Below the pieces are notes generated by a model. It was not told where the DNA came from and searched no databases. It saw nothing but the letters and a program-made list of their open reading frames with translations. A program made the position numbers and the translations under genes. Shown in pieces: positions 53,416-64,000 of a stretch of 64,000 bases of DNA (positions are counted from its first letter, which is position 1; every line of letters starts with the position of its first letter). Source of the DNA: Centroberyx gerrardi (taxonomy: Eukaryota; Chordata; Actinopteri; Beryciformes; Berycidae); contig NC_136012.1 of assembly GCF_048128805.1 (NCBI RefSeq), forward strand, positions 11,593,725 to 11,657,724, written 5' to 3'.

Positions 53416-56165
53416 ACAGCCTTGACTTGGAGGTTTAGACTCAACTTGGCAAATCCAGTCCATTACTGTGACTCTGAAGTTCTTATCCAGCCTTTTTAGT
53501 GTCTTGTTTTTATATTAGAAGCATGCAACATACAGTAGTAGTAGTCTAACAGAACTGTCCTTAGACGATCCTTTTGTTCATATTGTGAAGTTACAGCAGA
53601 ACCAGCTGCATCAACACATATCTACCTCAGTATCAGTACTTTATAGTGAGTGTGTTGACAACTACAACGTTATGACAAGCATCTGACACCGGTTGCCTTT
53701 TCTCTTATGCACATTTTCAAGGTTGCAATTGCAAGGAGAGCGGCACATGCATAACAAAATGAACCAGATAAATACCTGTGTGTGAAGTCAACTTTGTGCC
53801 TTAAGCGCATCAAACCTGAAACTCAGACTTTACGTAATTTCATTCTGTGAACACTTTATGACTTCTGCACACCATCCAAGAATTACACACACACACACAC
53901 ACTAGTAATAAACCTGATGACAGCTGCAACATGTGTGTGCTTGTTTTGCAGATTTTGTATTTGTCATCATTTTTGGATTCACTCTCACTTTCATTCATCC
54001 CACAGTCTAACACGCAGCACTCAACAACGAAGAGCCTTTTTTTGAGGTTTTTTGATTATTTATTGTATAGATTTGAGCTACTTTCCACCTTATTCTTTTA
54101 AGTTATGGAATGAATTGTTTACGATTCTATTGTGTGAGTATGTTTCTTTTTTTCAGAAACATGATATGCAGGCATTAAGGCATGTAAATCTCTGTGTGAT
54201 CATCTGAACAGTGTTGTTTGTATCTTACCATACTGTGAAGCCACTATTACTCATGTCAGGTGCATAAAAGCTATGAACTCTGTGTGGTTTCTGTTTGTAT
54301 TTGTTCCTCGATCTTCTCAATATCTTCAGGGGGAAAAAAACAACAATCCCTCCAAACTCCACAGGCTTCCAACAAGTCGCCACAAAGCTAAAAGCGTTTT
54401 CAACCATACAAATTCCTTCCAACCACACCAACAAGTTCTCTAGGAAAACTCACTTGAGCGGAAGTTACAGGCTCATAAATAAGCCAACACCTTTTGTGTG
54501 TGGTGAAGAAAGACTAAAGCACCGCAAATCTACTGGGAGTATGAGACGGTTTCAAATCTGGTGTCAGTGATCCTAAAAATCCCTAAAAATCTTTCTAAAC
54601 TGGAAGAAAACAGAAACAGATTTAAATGATTAGATTACATTATTTGGGGGGATTCTCCATTCTCCTGTCCAACTCCTCTACAAGGTATAGAGTCATATAA
54701 CCAGGCTGTACCATGTAATGAAACTATATGAATGACAGGCAGACCCAGCTTTATTTATGTCACTGTCACAGCTGTTATGGACTGTATTGTCATTTCCTAC
54801 TGTATTGTTTTATGCAGCAAAGTTGCACCCAGGACAAGTTTCCCCACAGGTACAATGAAGTAAACTTTGCATTGTGGAAGAATGACTTTCCCTGCAGCCT
54901 ATATAAAGTTAAGAATTTAGTTTTTTTTTGGTTTTTTTTAAAGCTTCCTTAGTGAGTTCCTTACCTTTGTGTCTCCAACAGGTCCAACCAGACTTGTGAA
55001 TGGATCTATTAAGTCCAGAGTTATAATGGATACTTATTGTTAATACAGTCAGGCCCTAGGCCCTGTTTGTGTGCATGTTTTGCTGCGTCTCTATTTTAGA
55101 TGATTGACCCATAGCTCAAGAGAAGTTACCCATTATGCCTTTGGAGATTCCTTATGTCAAAAGGAATGCGGCCAATTATTTCGTCCTGGGCAGATAAGAA
55201 AATGTTATTGTTGCCACCGTTCAAGTCAAAGGCTCCATTTTACATGTTTGTGTGACTCGCATCTTAAAACTTGTATTTTTACAATAAAATCCTTGTAAAA
55301 TATTTGATAAAGTAAATAAACATATCAAATGCCATCTAGAATCCCAATGTCGCTGCTAACTGCCACTGTTTGATCCATGTCTGGCCTGCTTGACAGCAGC
55401 GCGGCTTAGACCAACAGGGACTTGAGCTTTTTGCTGCGGCAGGGTGAGCTAGTGAAGAATGAGCAGTCTGGCATCAGGGTCAAGTTGTTCCACTTGGCTG
55501 GGGCGGCAGCGGGGGTGCAGATCAGCGGCGTGAACCCAGAGGATCAGAGAAGCTTCCAACTGACGGAGCAGCGGGCCCAGGGGAGCCAGCAGACTGTCAA
55601 CAGACCAGGCTGAAGATAACAAGCCTGCTTCAGTGAGTAGAAACTCAGACCTCAAAGAGGATCCTGCCCACTAAGTTTTTGATAGATGTGAATATGAATT
55701 GGCCTCCACCAAATCCAATTTTATTTCTGCGCGATCATGGAAAAGAGATACATAAATGGGACAGTTCAAAATGTGATTTGTGGAATTATTGCTGTCTGAC
55801 ACTGAGGCCATTCTACTCATTCTGTACAACTATCCTCTGTGACCTTTGTTGTCTTGCTATTGCAGCATTTTATATTAAGCTCAATAGCTTTGTCTGTTAT
55901 TGATTACAATAAGTATTTATCGTTATGTTTGTAAAAAAAAAAAAAAAAAAGTCAATTCTGTGTGGTTTGTCTGTAATGTCAATATTCTGGAGGCGAATAA
56001 AAAGAGCATTTCCAATGAAAAATCCCAGAGATTACTTTATTTCCCATAATAGTCTTAACACACGCACACACATATAGAAACCATCAACATTACCGTTGCC
56101 TTAACCAACAATACCATCACCCTTGTCCATCTGAACTCCTCTCCCTCCACCTCCCCCCTCACCCA
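53416..56165. other. IGD 3' flank; tmem109 3' flank
   Basis: AATAAA at 53907-53912 on + is the likely IGD poly(A) signal. On minus, AATAAA at 56036-56041 lies about 130 bases beyond the tmem109 stop and is its likely signal. Between them I see no exon I can support. A 63-residue frame at 55422-55613 and a + strand AATAAA near 55997 leave a small transcript possible. Confidence 0.5.
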
Positions 56166-57077
56166 TCACTCCTCCCCCTTCCTCCTCTCCACCGCCTTCA
56201 CCCGGCCCTCCAGGCAGCTCAGCCGGTTCTCCACCGTCACAGTCTTTTCTGAGCCGGAGGCGGCCAGACCCAGCAGGACGCATCCCAGCACCAGGCCGGC
56301 CAGCCGCATCGCCGTGGTGTCCGCCGTGGCGCCGGCGTCGCTCACGATCAGTCCGAAGAACCAGAGCGCCATGACGGTTTTCAGCACCCAGAACACCCGC
56401 CTCAGCACGCCGATGGCCAGGCGGAGGACGACGGTCAGCAGCCAGTAGCCGATGAGGGCCAGCAGACCCCACTGGGCCACCGAGGTCACGCCCTCTGGAG
56501 TGAAGCGGGGGAACGGCAGCGTCACTGTGAGGAGGGAGACAGCAAGACACAAAATTTAAAAAAAAGTTACAGTTAAGGTTAATTTGACCTCTTCATTTCT
56601 CTCCATTCATGAAGACTAGAGCTCGAGAAAGACCTGTTTGGTACATAAGGGCAACAGCAGCACAAACACACACCTGCACTCCCACACCGAGAAGGGAGTG
56701 GCAGGCAAATGCAGTTTACCCCGAGGGAGAGGCAAGACGGCATATTTTCACTTGCACCTTTCACCGCCTTCCTGGCTCTTCCTCCAGACTGTGAGTGAAC
56801 TCTTTGTGTCAGTTGGCAGCGAAGCACAACGGTGCCACATATTTTAAATCACAAATACATAGAGAAGTATTGAGTCATGCTAAGGAGAAACAGTGGTGCA
56901 TCCATCTATATCCAGCACACACAAAGTCATACATACACACACACACACACGCAAGACTCATCCTGGTACCCACCATCGACTCCTGTGACCCTGAGGATCT
57001 CAGTGACGTAAACAGCGATGACATTCAGGCCGCTGGCAGCTCCCTCAGCCAGGAATCGGATCACCATCCCCACAAAC

Positions 57078-57135
<58 letters not shown>

Positions 57136-57395
57136 GAGAGAGAGAGAGAGGTGTTTTACATCATTTCATAAAAGAACAATGGAGAGAGACAGCATTCAGT
57201 TCATATTAATAATCTTTAAAGGAGAGAGGATTAAAGGAGAGATACAGATCTTGGCCTAGATTTCCCTTCGTTGCTTCAATGCACAGATATGATTCACACC
57301 ACCGGCGCTGTATATAACCGCAAGACTGATGAGTGACATTAAAATAGAGTGGGAGCAGCTGTTGGTACGGACTTGACGATTATCTGTACTAATAG

Positions 57396-57433
<38 letters not shown>

Positions 57434-57886
57434 GGCGCTACTGTTGTTTCTGACTCAGTCGTCTCATTCGCTCACTCATCCTTGATCGGGTTACAGTCTA
57501 TGGAGGTGACGGAGCTATCTGAAGGTCTATAGCATGACTTGCTAAATACACAAGTTACAGCGACTTATTTCGACATATTTCCTCATGATACAAGGCTGGA
57601 CAAGTGCAGAGTGTCGGCAGTCACACTGCTGCATTGTTGACTCTGGCAGACAGTTGTGCATGCGTGCGTGCGTGCGGGTTTGAGTCAGCCGGTGAAGCTA
57701 TGCTCTCACTTCAGAAAAGTGTGACAGCTGGACAGCTCCCACACACACACACACACACTGAAGTAGCCTCTCTACTGCTTTCCAGTCCCTCTAACACCCC
57801 CCTCATACACACACAGTTCAGCCTCCTCAGGCGAGGTCAAGGGTAGCCTCATAAAGTTGGACACGTATCTTCTGCACCTGTTGCTA

Positions 57887-57918
<32 letters not shown>

Positions 57919-59710
57919 GTGAGCACTGTCCAGTATGTCAGAGCAAGGCACAGGCATCTGTTGCTCCATGTCAACGTGTGTTTAACTCAAAAACACTTTA
58001 CAGTGATTTACAAGATTGTGTTAGGAATAATAAGGTTCAATATTTGAGTGTTTTTTTAAGCAAAATTGAGTTATCCACATATTCATAATCCTTGAATGTT
58101 ACATTATGTGTGGTGTTATCTTTTAGAAATAAAGTTCTGGACAGAAAGTTCCATCTCAAAAAGCACATTTCAGCTTCTAAGGTTCCATTTCCCATCCAAT
58201 CACAAACTTCAATATTTCAGTCAGGACATAGCTTGTTGTGATATGAATATAAATTTAATTTACAAAAGACCTGAATAGATACTGGTAAAAAGTAAATGCA
58301 ATTTTACATAATGGTGTCTTTCTGGGCTCTTTCAAATAGAAAATAGGACACCATAATTGATTTTATTTGATGCAATCTAGTCCTTATACTTCAAAACTGC
58401 CTTGATGATTACATTTTACCATTAAATCATATTCATCCAGTTTCCCATTGAAACGGAGGTTTCCTCATTGCAAACAGTCCAATAGAATCATTTAACCAAA
58501 CCCAGATCAACCTTGCAGAACGATAAGGTTCCATCTCTGTGTGGGTCCTCCTAAAAATCCAATTTATAATTATTATAGGATTTTCATATTTTGCATCCAA
58601 AGCACCTTGGGGGTGCAGACTTTGTTGAGCTATAAATATAGATTTCACTACGTAACAGTTTTGACAGCTGGGATGTCAAAACTTTGATGCTCAATATCTC
58701 AGTATCTATCAGATAGACCCTAATATAACTCCAAACTCACAACATGTAGAGAGCATAGAGATATAACACTGTTATATCTCTATATGTGTTATATCTCTAT
58801 GGCAGAGAGTCTGTTGTGGCCTCACACACAAAGATCTCAGTGTGTATAAGTCTAGAACCCATAAAACACACACACCGCTCCACTATGGTCATGCTCCTAC
58901 CCTCTGCACTAGCTATGGGGTGACATGGGCTAAACAGAGCCAGAGGAGGGTGGCTTTGTTTGAGGGACCATGTCAGGGTGGGAGAGATGGAGGCACCCAA
59001 GGGTTTCTTACCATGGCCGCCGTATAGACGTTCTCCTGACCGAGAAATGACTCTAGAAACAACACCGCACGCTGAGGGAGAGGGGAGCCGGAGCCACGGC
59101 AGAGTGGCAGCAGGGACAGGAGGGGAGGTGAGATGCATGGATATAAGCAGACATGAAGTAAGGGCAGAGAAGATCGAGGGGATCAGGAGAGAGATTATCA
59201 AGTTGAGGGGCAAGAGGAGAGAGAGAGAGGGGGGGAGGAATTAGGGGTTTGGGGGGGTCAGAGAGAAAATAGCCGAGGATGGAGAGAGATGACAGGGTGA
59301 GAGGTTGGAGAGGTAAAATTAGTGATCAGATACACAGTTAAGCAATGATCAAGGGTATAGTGAAGGAGCCAACTTGGAAGTTAGATCAGTAGTGAATATT
59401 AACAAAAGGAGGAAAGAGCATTTAGTGATGCAGGTAGGGAACAGGAGCAGCCTCCTCCAAGCACTACCTCCACAGCGGACTGGATCACGCTGGTTCCCAC
59501 GACGGACTCCGCGTACCGGTGGATCTCCTCGCAGGTTCCCGTGATCAGGGTGCGGAGGGTGACGGTCGGTGAAGCCGACGGAGGGCTCTCCGCCGTGGCC
59601 TCCCCGGCGCAGCGCGCCGCAGACAAGCCGAGCACCAAAACATATGTGGATAACAGAACCCGAGCCGTGGCACACCCGCCGCGCGCGGAGCCAGACGCGT
59701 AAAAAGTCAT
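56166..59710 (-). CDS. tmem109: Transmembrane protein 109 (mitsugumin-23)
   Basis: TMEM109 is an ER and nuclear membrane protein that forms a voltage-sensitive cation channel in reconstitution studies and is linked to DNA damage responses. Four exons join in frame to 254 residues (human 243): 59468-59710, 59012-59071, 56974-57076, 56166-56524. An N-terminal signal-like hydrophobic stretch (LLSTYVLVLGLSAARCAG) is followed by a Ser/Pro-rich lumenal part, then FVGMVIRFLAEGAASG, then three hydrophobic segments beginning WGLLALIGYWLLTVVLRL, and a charged coiled-coil tail (SCLEGRVKAVERRKGEE). Divergence from human is high in the N-terminal third; the membrane part and its neighbour prpf19 support the call. 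Confidence 0.88.
57077..59011. repeat. tmem109 intron 2 with GA, CT and CA microsatellites
   Basis: GA array at 57080-57150 (directly abutting the acceptor of the exon at 57076 on minus, where it reads as a CT tract), CT array at 57400-57430, and CA arrays near 57740 and 57890-57917. A palindromic ATATAACA-type stretch lies at 58755-58800. No coding exon is seen. Confidence 0.75.
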
Positions 59711-61399
59711 TGTTGAAAATTTAAGAAAGATATAAATCCTATTAGAAAATGGATAAGGGCTGTATAACGCTGTAATCCAGCACGATAAGCAGATCTGCAG
59801 CCTGTGTTGAATCTGACTCAGGCGTGTAAATCAAAGATTTAAAAATGGCTTCTGTTGACAGCAGTCATACAAAGCGACAGGAGAATATTTTACACTACAC
59901 ACGACATGCTGCAGTTGACAATGGGCAATAAAAATGTGAGACGAACCCCACTAACTTCTTCAGATAACACCAATTAAAAACCTCTCGTCCAAGTGACCAA
60001 TCAACAAATTAGACAGCTCGTGCTGGAAAAAAGGCCTGGACGACTCAAAATGATCTGAGCGACTCTTTAATTATAAACTTTGGCAGCGCTGCAAATATCC
60101 AAATCTAGGACCGCTCCGTCAAGGACACTCCGGCGTTAACACTGGCTATATTAGGTAATAAACTGCTCAGGCTTCGACCCAGAAGCGGCCGATAGATTAT
60201 CTCATCATTTAAGATGCGGCAGAAAGTTAGGAGAACCGACACAGTGTAGCAACGTCTCCAAAAGGGATTTTTCTCATACAGCTTTTGCGCGTAAAAGGAA
60301 ACGGGTGGGAAAAAACGCGATGACGTTGGAGCTGACCACGAGCCTCCCAAAGCCTCTTATTTCTGCTTTGAGCTCCACGCCAATTTAGTTCCGTATTCCC
60401 TTTGTCTGTGGACTTGCATCAGACGCGCGACTGCGATGGATTATCTCGCATAACCTTTATGAAAGCAAAAAAAAATAAAAAATCCTTGTTGCGGTTTCTG
60501 CAGGGCGCTCCCTTCCTTCCAGCGTTTCTAACGACTGTTTCCCCTGTCAGCAAACACGGCTGGATCATAAGAGGAGGAGGAGGGAGGGGAGGAGAGGAAG
60601 GGAGGAGGGAGGGGTGGGGAAGCCCGGAGGAAGGCGCTGTGCACAAGGATAAACCGAGATTTGCACACTGGGACTCCTGCTTTGTTATTCCGGGTCAAAT
60701 GTTAAGATTATTCACATGGTCTGTTGAAGATTTTTTTTTTTTTAAGGCAAGAAAAAAAATATTTTTTGATGGCAGTTTAATAACTAGCAGAGCAGCAATT
60801 ACACAGCATCAAATCAAGATATTGTGAGAAGATTGAAGCCCGGAGAGGCAGTTTACAAATAAAAAAAAAAGAAAAAGAAAAACAATGATGACATACATAT
60901 ACACCAACATCGTACAAATATCTACTACAGAGGGAGGAAAGTGTTCTATCTCACTACTGATCTGTTTCTTCTCCATGTTATTGGTTGTGTAACGGCTTCC
61001 CTTTGCATGCATACGCACACACGCACGCACACACACTCACATACACACACACATCACAGAACTCAGTATGCTATGCAAATTTTGGCAGAATCTCAGGTGT
61101 CTAGCTTCTCCTTGGACCAGCAGGCTAGAAGTAGCGAACACTGGATGGGAGAAGGTGAATTCAGTCGATGTTTTAAAAAAACAACAGTTCAGAGCATCAC
61201 TGCAGCCCCTACAAGGCTGGAATCATCAAGTGACTTTCACACCGGTGGTATCCATTACACACCGGAGGAGGGGGAGGGCTCAGATTCACAGAGGGGGAAA
61301 CCAGTGAGCGCAGTGGTGAGTCTTGTTCCCGGCAGTTCTCTGTGCTACTGTACTGCGCCTCACCGCCCTCCCCTCTACTCCCTGCGGGACATCCCGGCT
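59711..61399. other. tmem109 5' flank and rnf20 3' UTR
   Basis: The tmem109 promoter and 5' UTR lie to the right of 59711; the rnf20 3' UTR lies to the left of 61400. An 81-codon minus frame at 60105-60350 is unsupported. A CA array sits at 61009-61050. Confidence 0.45.
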
Positions 61400-63242
61400 C
61401 TAGCCGATGTAGATGCGGTGGAAGTCGTTGGCCCCGAAGGCGGCGTTGCACTTGGGGCACTTCCTCTGGCGCGTGTCGTAGCGCGTCTTCACGCACTCGA
61501 AGCAGAAGACGTGGAAGCACTTGGTCAGCACGGCGTCCTTCACCCGGGAGTTGCAGCACGGGCACGTCAGACGGGCCTGGGACAGAGAGGGGGGAGGGAG
61601 CCGGTTAAGAACGGGGCGAGGGAAAAACTGTGAAGCCGTTTTGTTTTAAGCCGGATAGTGCAAACCAATGTTTAGGGCGGCAGGGAGGCCTTGTGGTTAG
61701 AGAGACTGGCCTTCAAGCATCAGCAAACATCCAACCTGCTCAACTGTCCTTAAGTGCAAGACTCAACAGTGCAAGACACTAAGGGTGTGATCACACCCAC
61801 AGTTGGTTTTCTTTGGTACAAACCAGAGTGGAAACGTTTACTTTTTGTATTTGCTTCGTTTAGCTTCACACTGCCCAATTACAAGTGAACCAGAGCTTGC
61901 AAACAAAAGTCACATGACTCACAAGTAGCTTATTTATTAGACCTGTCATCCCGCCAGGTTAGAGATTTTGGCGGTGGAGGGAGTCAAAACAAATCCGCTT
62001 CCAGTCCCTTTAACTTTAGCTAAGCATGATGGACTTGTCTGAGCTCTTTGTAATTTACCCTGGTCTCCATACCAGGTAAGATAAGATATCACTTTATTAA
62101 TCCCCTTGAGGAAATTCGGGAACATAAACACATGAAGAAAACTGCAGGCTATCAGATGTCAACATCCATCTCCTTATACCCATGAAAACCGTATGATACA
62201 ACAGTCGAACAAACAACACGCGACAACAAGCAACTAACATACTGCACTGCAGTTTGCCTGGGAGAGGACCGACACTCGTATTTTCAGGCGTCTTATGGAA
62301 TGCATTTTAGTCATTTGTACTTTGGCTCTCCAATTACAGTATTTTAGTTTTATATTTATGAGCTATCTGGCTAACTGCAATATTGTTTTGCTGGATTGTC
62401 AAAGAAAAAAAGTGAAAAAAAGACTTGTACAAGAGGACAGGCACTGTAGTGTTATGAGAGAGCTACAGTACAGCCTTTAAAAAGAGTGTGGGGCCCGTCA
62501 GACTGTATAGCTCATTTGTTTGCGTATATACAGAAATATCATGCTTTTTCATATGTTTGAATGTGTTTTCCTCCCAGGCAGCCATTTGTTTCCATTAATT
62601 TCCTTACGGTATGAAAATCAACTTGCAGAGACTTGCCTTTAGATAGGTAATGCAGTGAAGATCCTGCCCCGGGTTTATTTTTGTCAGTTATTTTGCGTGA
62701 TAATTTAGTTGAAACTGCACATCGATTTGACAAGTCTATAGGTCTCCTGGTGCGTTCATGTGCTGACGGGAAGCTCCGACATCTGGGACTGTAGCGAGAA
62801 TTTACCTCTTTGTTGGCTTTCATGTGCGCTTTACTAGTAATTCTGATTATTTCCGACATGACTTGAAGGCAGGATAACACAAGGGGAATCTTAAATATTA
62901 CACCAATAAAGAGGTTAAAATAAGGTTAATCCAAGTAACGGCCGATCTGTTAGATCAGTAACTGCAATGTTACTAATTACTAAATTACTGAAATTGGAAC
63001 AGTAATGCCTTACTTTACTCCATTACAGGAAAAAGTAATGTGATTACAGTAACGCCCAACACCAGTCTGTGTTATCAGATTATTTTCCAGGTTAGGGGGG
63101 CCTCCAAAACTCAAGATTCGCCACTGCATAAACTCACCTTGTATTCATTGATTTCTTCATTTAGGATCTCATCTCCGTTGCTGATTTTCTCAGCTGGTTT
63201 CTTGGCCTTCTCGATCTTCCTCCGAAGTTTGGAGATGTCCTC
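61400..63242 (-). CDS. rnf20: E3 ubiquitin ligase BRE1A, last two exons (partial)
   Basis: RNF20/RNF40 is the BRE1 ligase that monoubiquitinates histone H2B during transcription. Two minus exons, 63138-63242 and 61400-61576, join in phase 0 and give the last 93 residues: coiled-coil end ([28 protein letters not shown]) then a C3HC4 RING finger ([40 protein letters not shown]) and the C-terminus [12 protein letters not shown]. Reading from memory, [18 protein letters not shown] and the final Gly fit RNF20 better than RNF40. The rest of the gene lies beyond 64000. Confidence 0.93.
61785..62110. repeat. Possible MITE or SINE remnants in rnf20 intron
   Basis: A palindrome GGGTGTGATCACACCC at 61785-61800 resembles the end of small fish DNA transposons. 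A CTTTATTAATCCCC..GGAAATTC stretch at 62092-62120 is a widespread fish repeat motif; a relative occurs at 17566-17590. No complete element can be outlined. Confidence 0.4.
62390..63055 (-). repeat. Dispersed repeat R2, copy B
   Basis: Inverse counterpart of 52452-53006, lying in the last rnf20 intron. It ends AAAAAGTAATGTGATTACAG towards 63055. It is somewhat longer and more complete than copy A. Confidence 0.8.
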
Positions 63243-64000
63243 CTGAAACACAGTTGGAGCCAAGTTGAGAAGAAGAGCCTTGAGAAAAGAACCACAGCTC
63301 ATAAAGTGCCAGTGTGTTGGTGAGGAGGGGGATGTCGCCCCGCTCTGATGGCTGTGGCCTCCATTATACCAGGCATTAATATGTGTTTCGTTTCCACAAT
63401 GTGTCTAGATATGAATTAAGTTGATTACATTTACACCTGATTTTAAAATGTATCTCCAGTATATACTATGAAAACATATTTCTCTGTCTACACAAAATGC
63501 AGATTCCTCTTGTAATATTTACATCCTTTAAAACTGACAGTTGTTGAGACAAACCTGTAAACACATGTATTACTCTTGCTTTAGCTTAGTCTGAACTCAG
63601 TAATTTTCCACTGTCCGCTCTGTATTTTGAGTCATAGTAACATTCCGTAACAGCCAGTACCGATCACACAGGTTCTAATTAGCCTCAGCTCACTCTCTTA
63701 TCAGTGTCTTCCCATGGACTTGTTTATTCCACTGTATAAATGGTTTTGCTCTCTCCTTTTCTGTCTGTTCAGGCTACTCAGACAGACTAGTATCTCTGTA
63801 CACCATAAATATACAGTATATATGTATATATATATACTACCCAGCTGACTGCTAAGTGTTTGATTTGCATGTGCAAAAATGTATTTCCATTTACCCAAAG
63901 TATAAATGCATCACCAGTCTCCATACTGTACAGTATGTAGACTGCTGACGCATTCCATTTATACTTTAGTATAAGTAATAGTAAAATAGTAGTAGTATAA
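63243..64000 (-). other. rnf20: rnf20 intron
   Basis: No further rnf20 exon is recognised before the window end. The sequence is AT-rich, with a TATA dinucleotide run near 63813-63838. Confidence 0.5.

Noticed and set aside
55422-55613. 63-residue + strand open frame
   Set aside because: No recognisable domain, family or splice context; not called.
60105-60350. 81-residue minus frame near the tmem109 start
   Set aside because: Could be 5' UTR; no sign of joining tmem109, whose own ATG at 59708-59710 has a good signal-like start.
60402-60827. 141-residue + strand frame upstream of tmem109
   Set aside because: Low-complexity Gly/Arg/Glu stretch, no similarity, wrong strand for the local genes.

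Overview
The window is nuclear DNA of a vertebrate, almost certainly a teleost fish. Genes are split by short GT-AG introns, there are many CA, CT and GA microsatellites, and it contains a non-LTR retroposon, small DNA-transposon relics and an endogenous retrovirus. The conserved genes are read by protein similarity to vertebrate families. I ran no database search, so the species is not named.

Layout, left to right: a 5'-truncated slingshot cofilin phosphatase on + (40-5497, best fit ssh3); mrpl18 on - (7433-8768), tail to tail with slingshot; tcirg1, the V-ATPase a3 subunit, on - (10393-17785, 20 coding exons, 828 aa); prpf19 on - (20867-25784, 16 exons, 505 aa); a cluster of four related receptor genes (26951-53415); tmem109 on - (56166-59710); and the 3' end of rnf20 on - (61400-63242, continuing beyond the window). 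The exon models for mrpl18, tcirg1, prpf19, tmem109 and the four receptors close in frame from start to stop.

The receptor cluster is the unusual part. It lies between prpf19 and tmem109, which are close neighbours in human 11q12. One member (IGA) reads on - and three (IGB, IGC, IGD) read on +. Each encodes a signal peptide, one to three Ig-like domains, one membrane span and a cytoplasmic tail ending in the same peptide, VYTSDKLNF or IYTSDKLNF, within one residue of the stop. The domains keep the DxGxY/F signature of an Ig F strand but lack the Cys that normally follows it. The three + genes also have a poly-cysteine, basic juxtamembrane segment. One domain exon in IGB has decayed, and the 3' ends of IGB and IGC are nearly identical even in an intron. 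I do not recognise the family as a named one. It looks like a fast-evolving, possibly immune, surface receptor family.

The last intron of IGD carries a 6.26 kb endogenous retrovirus in antisense. Its two 435 bp LTRs look identical, it has a 4 bp target duplication, a primer site matching tRNA-Ser(GCT) and a polypurine tract. Its gag and pol are broken, and integrase and envelope are not visible. A 5'-truncated LINE with 15 bp target duplications sits in the last tcirg1 intron.
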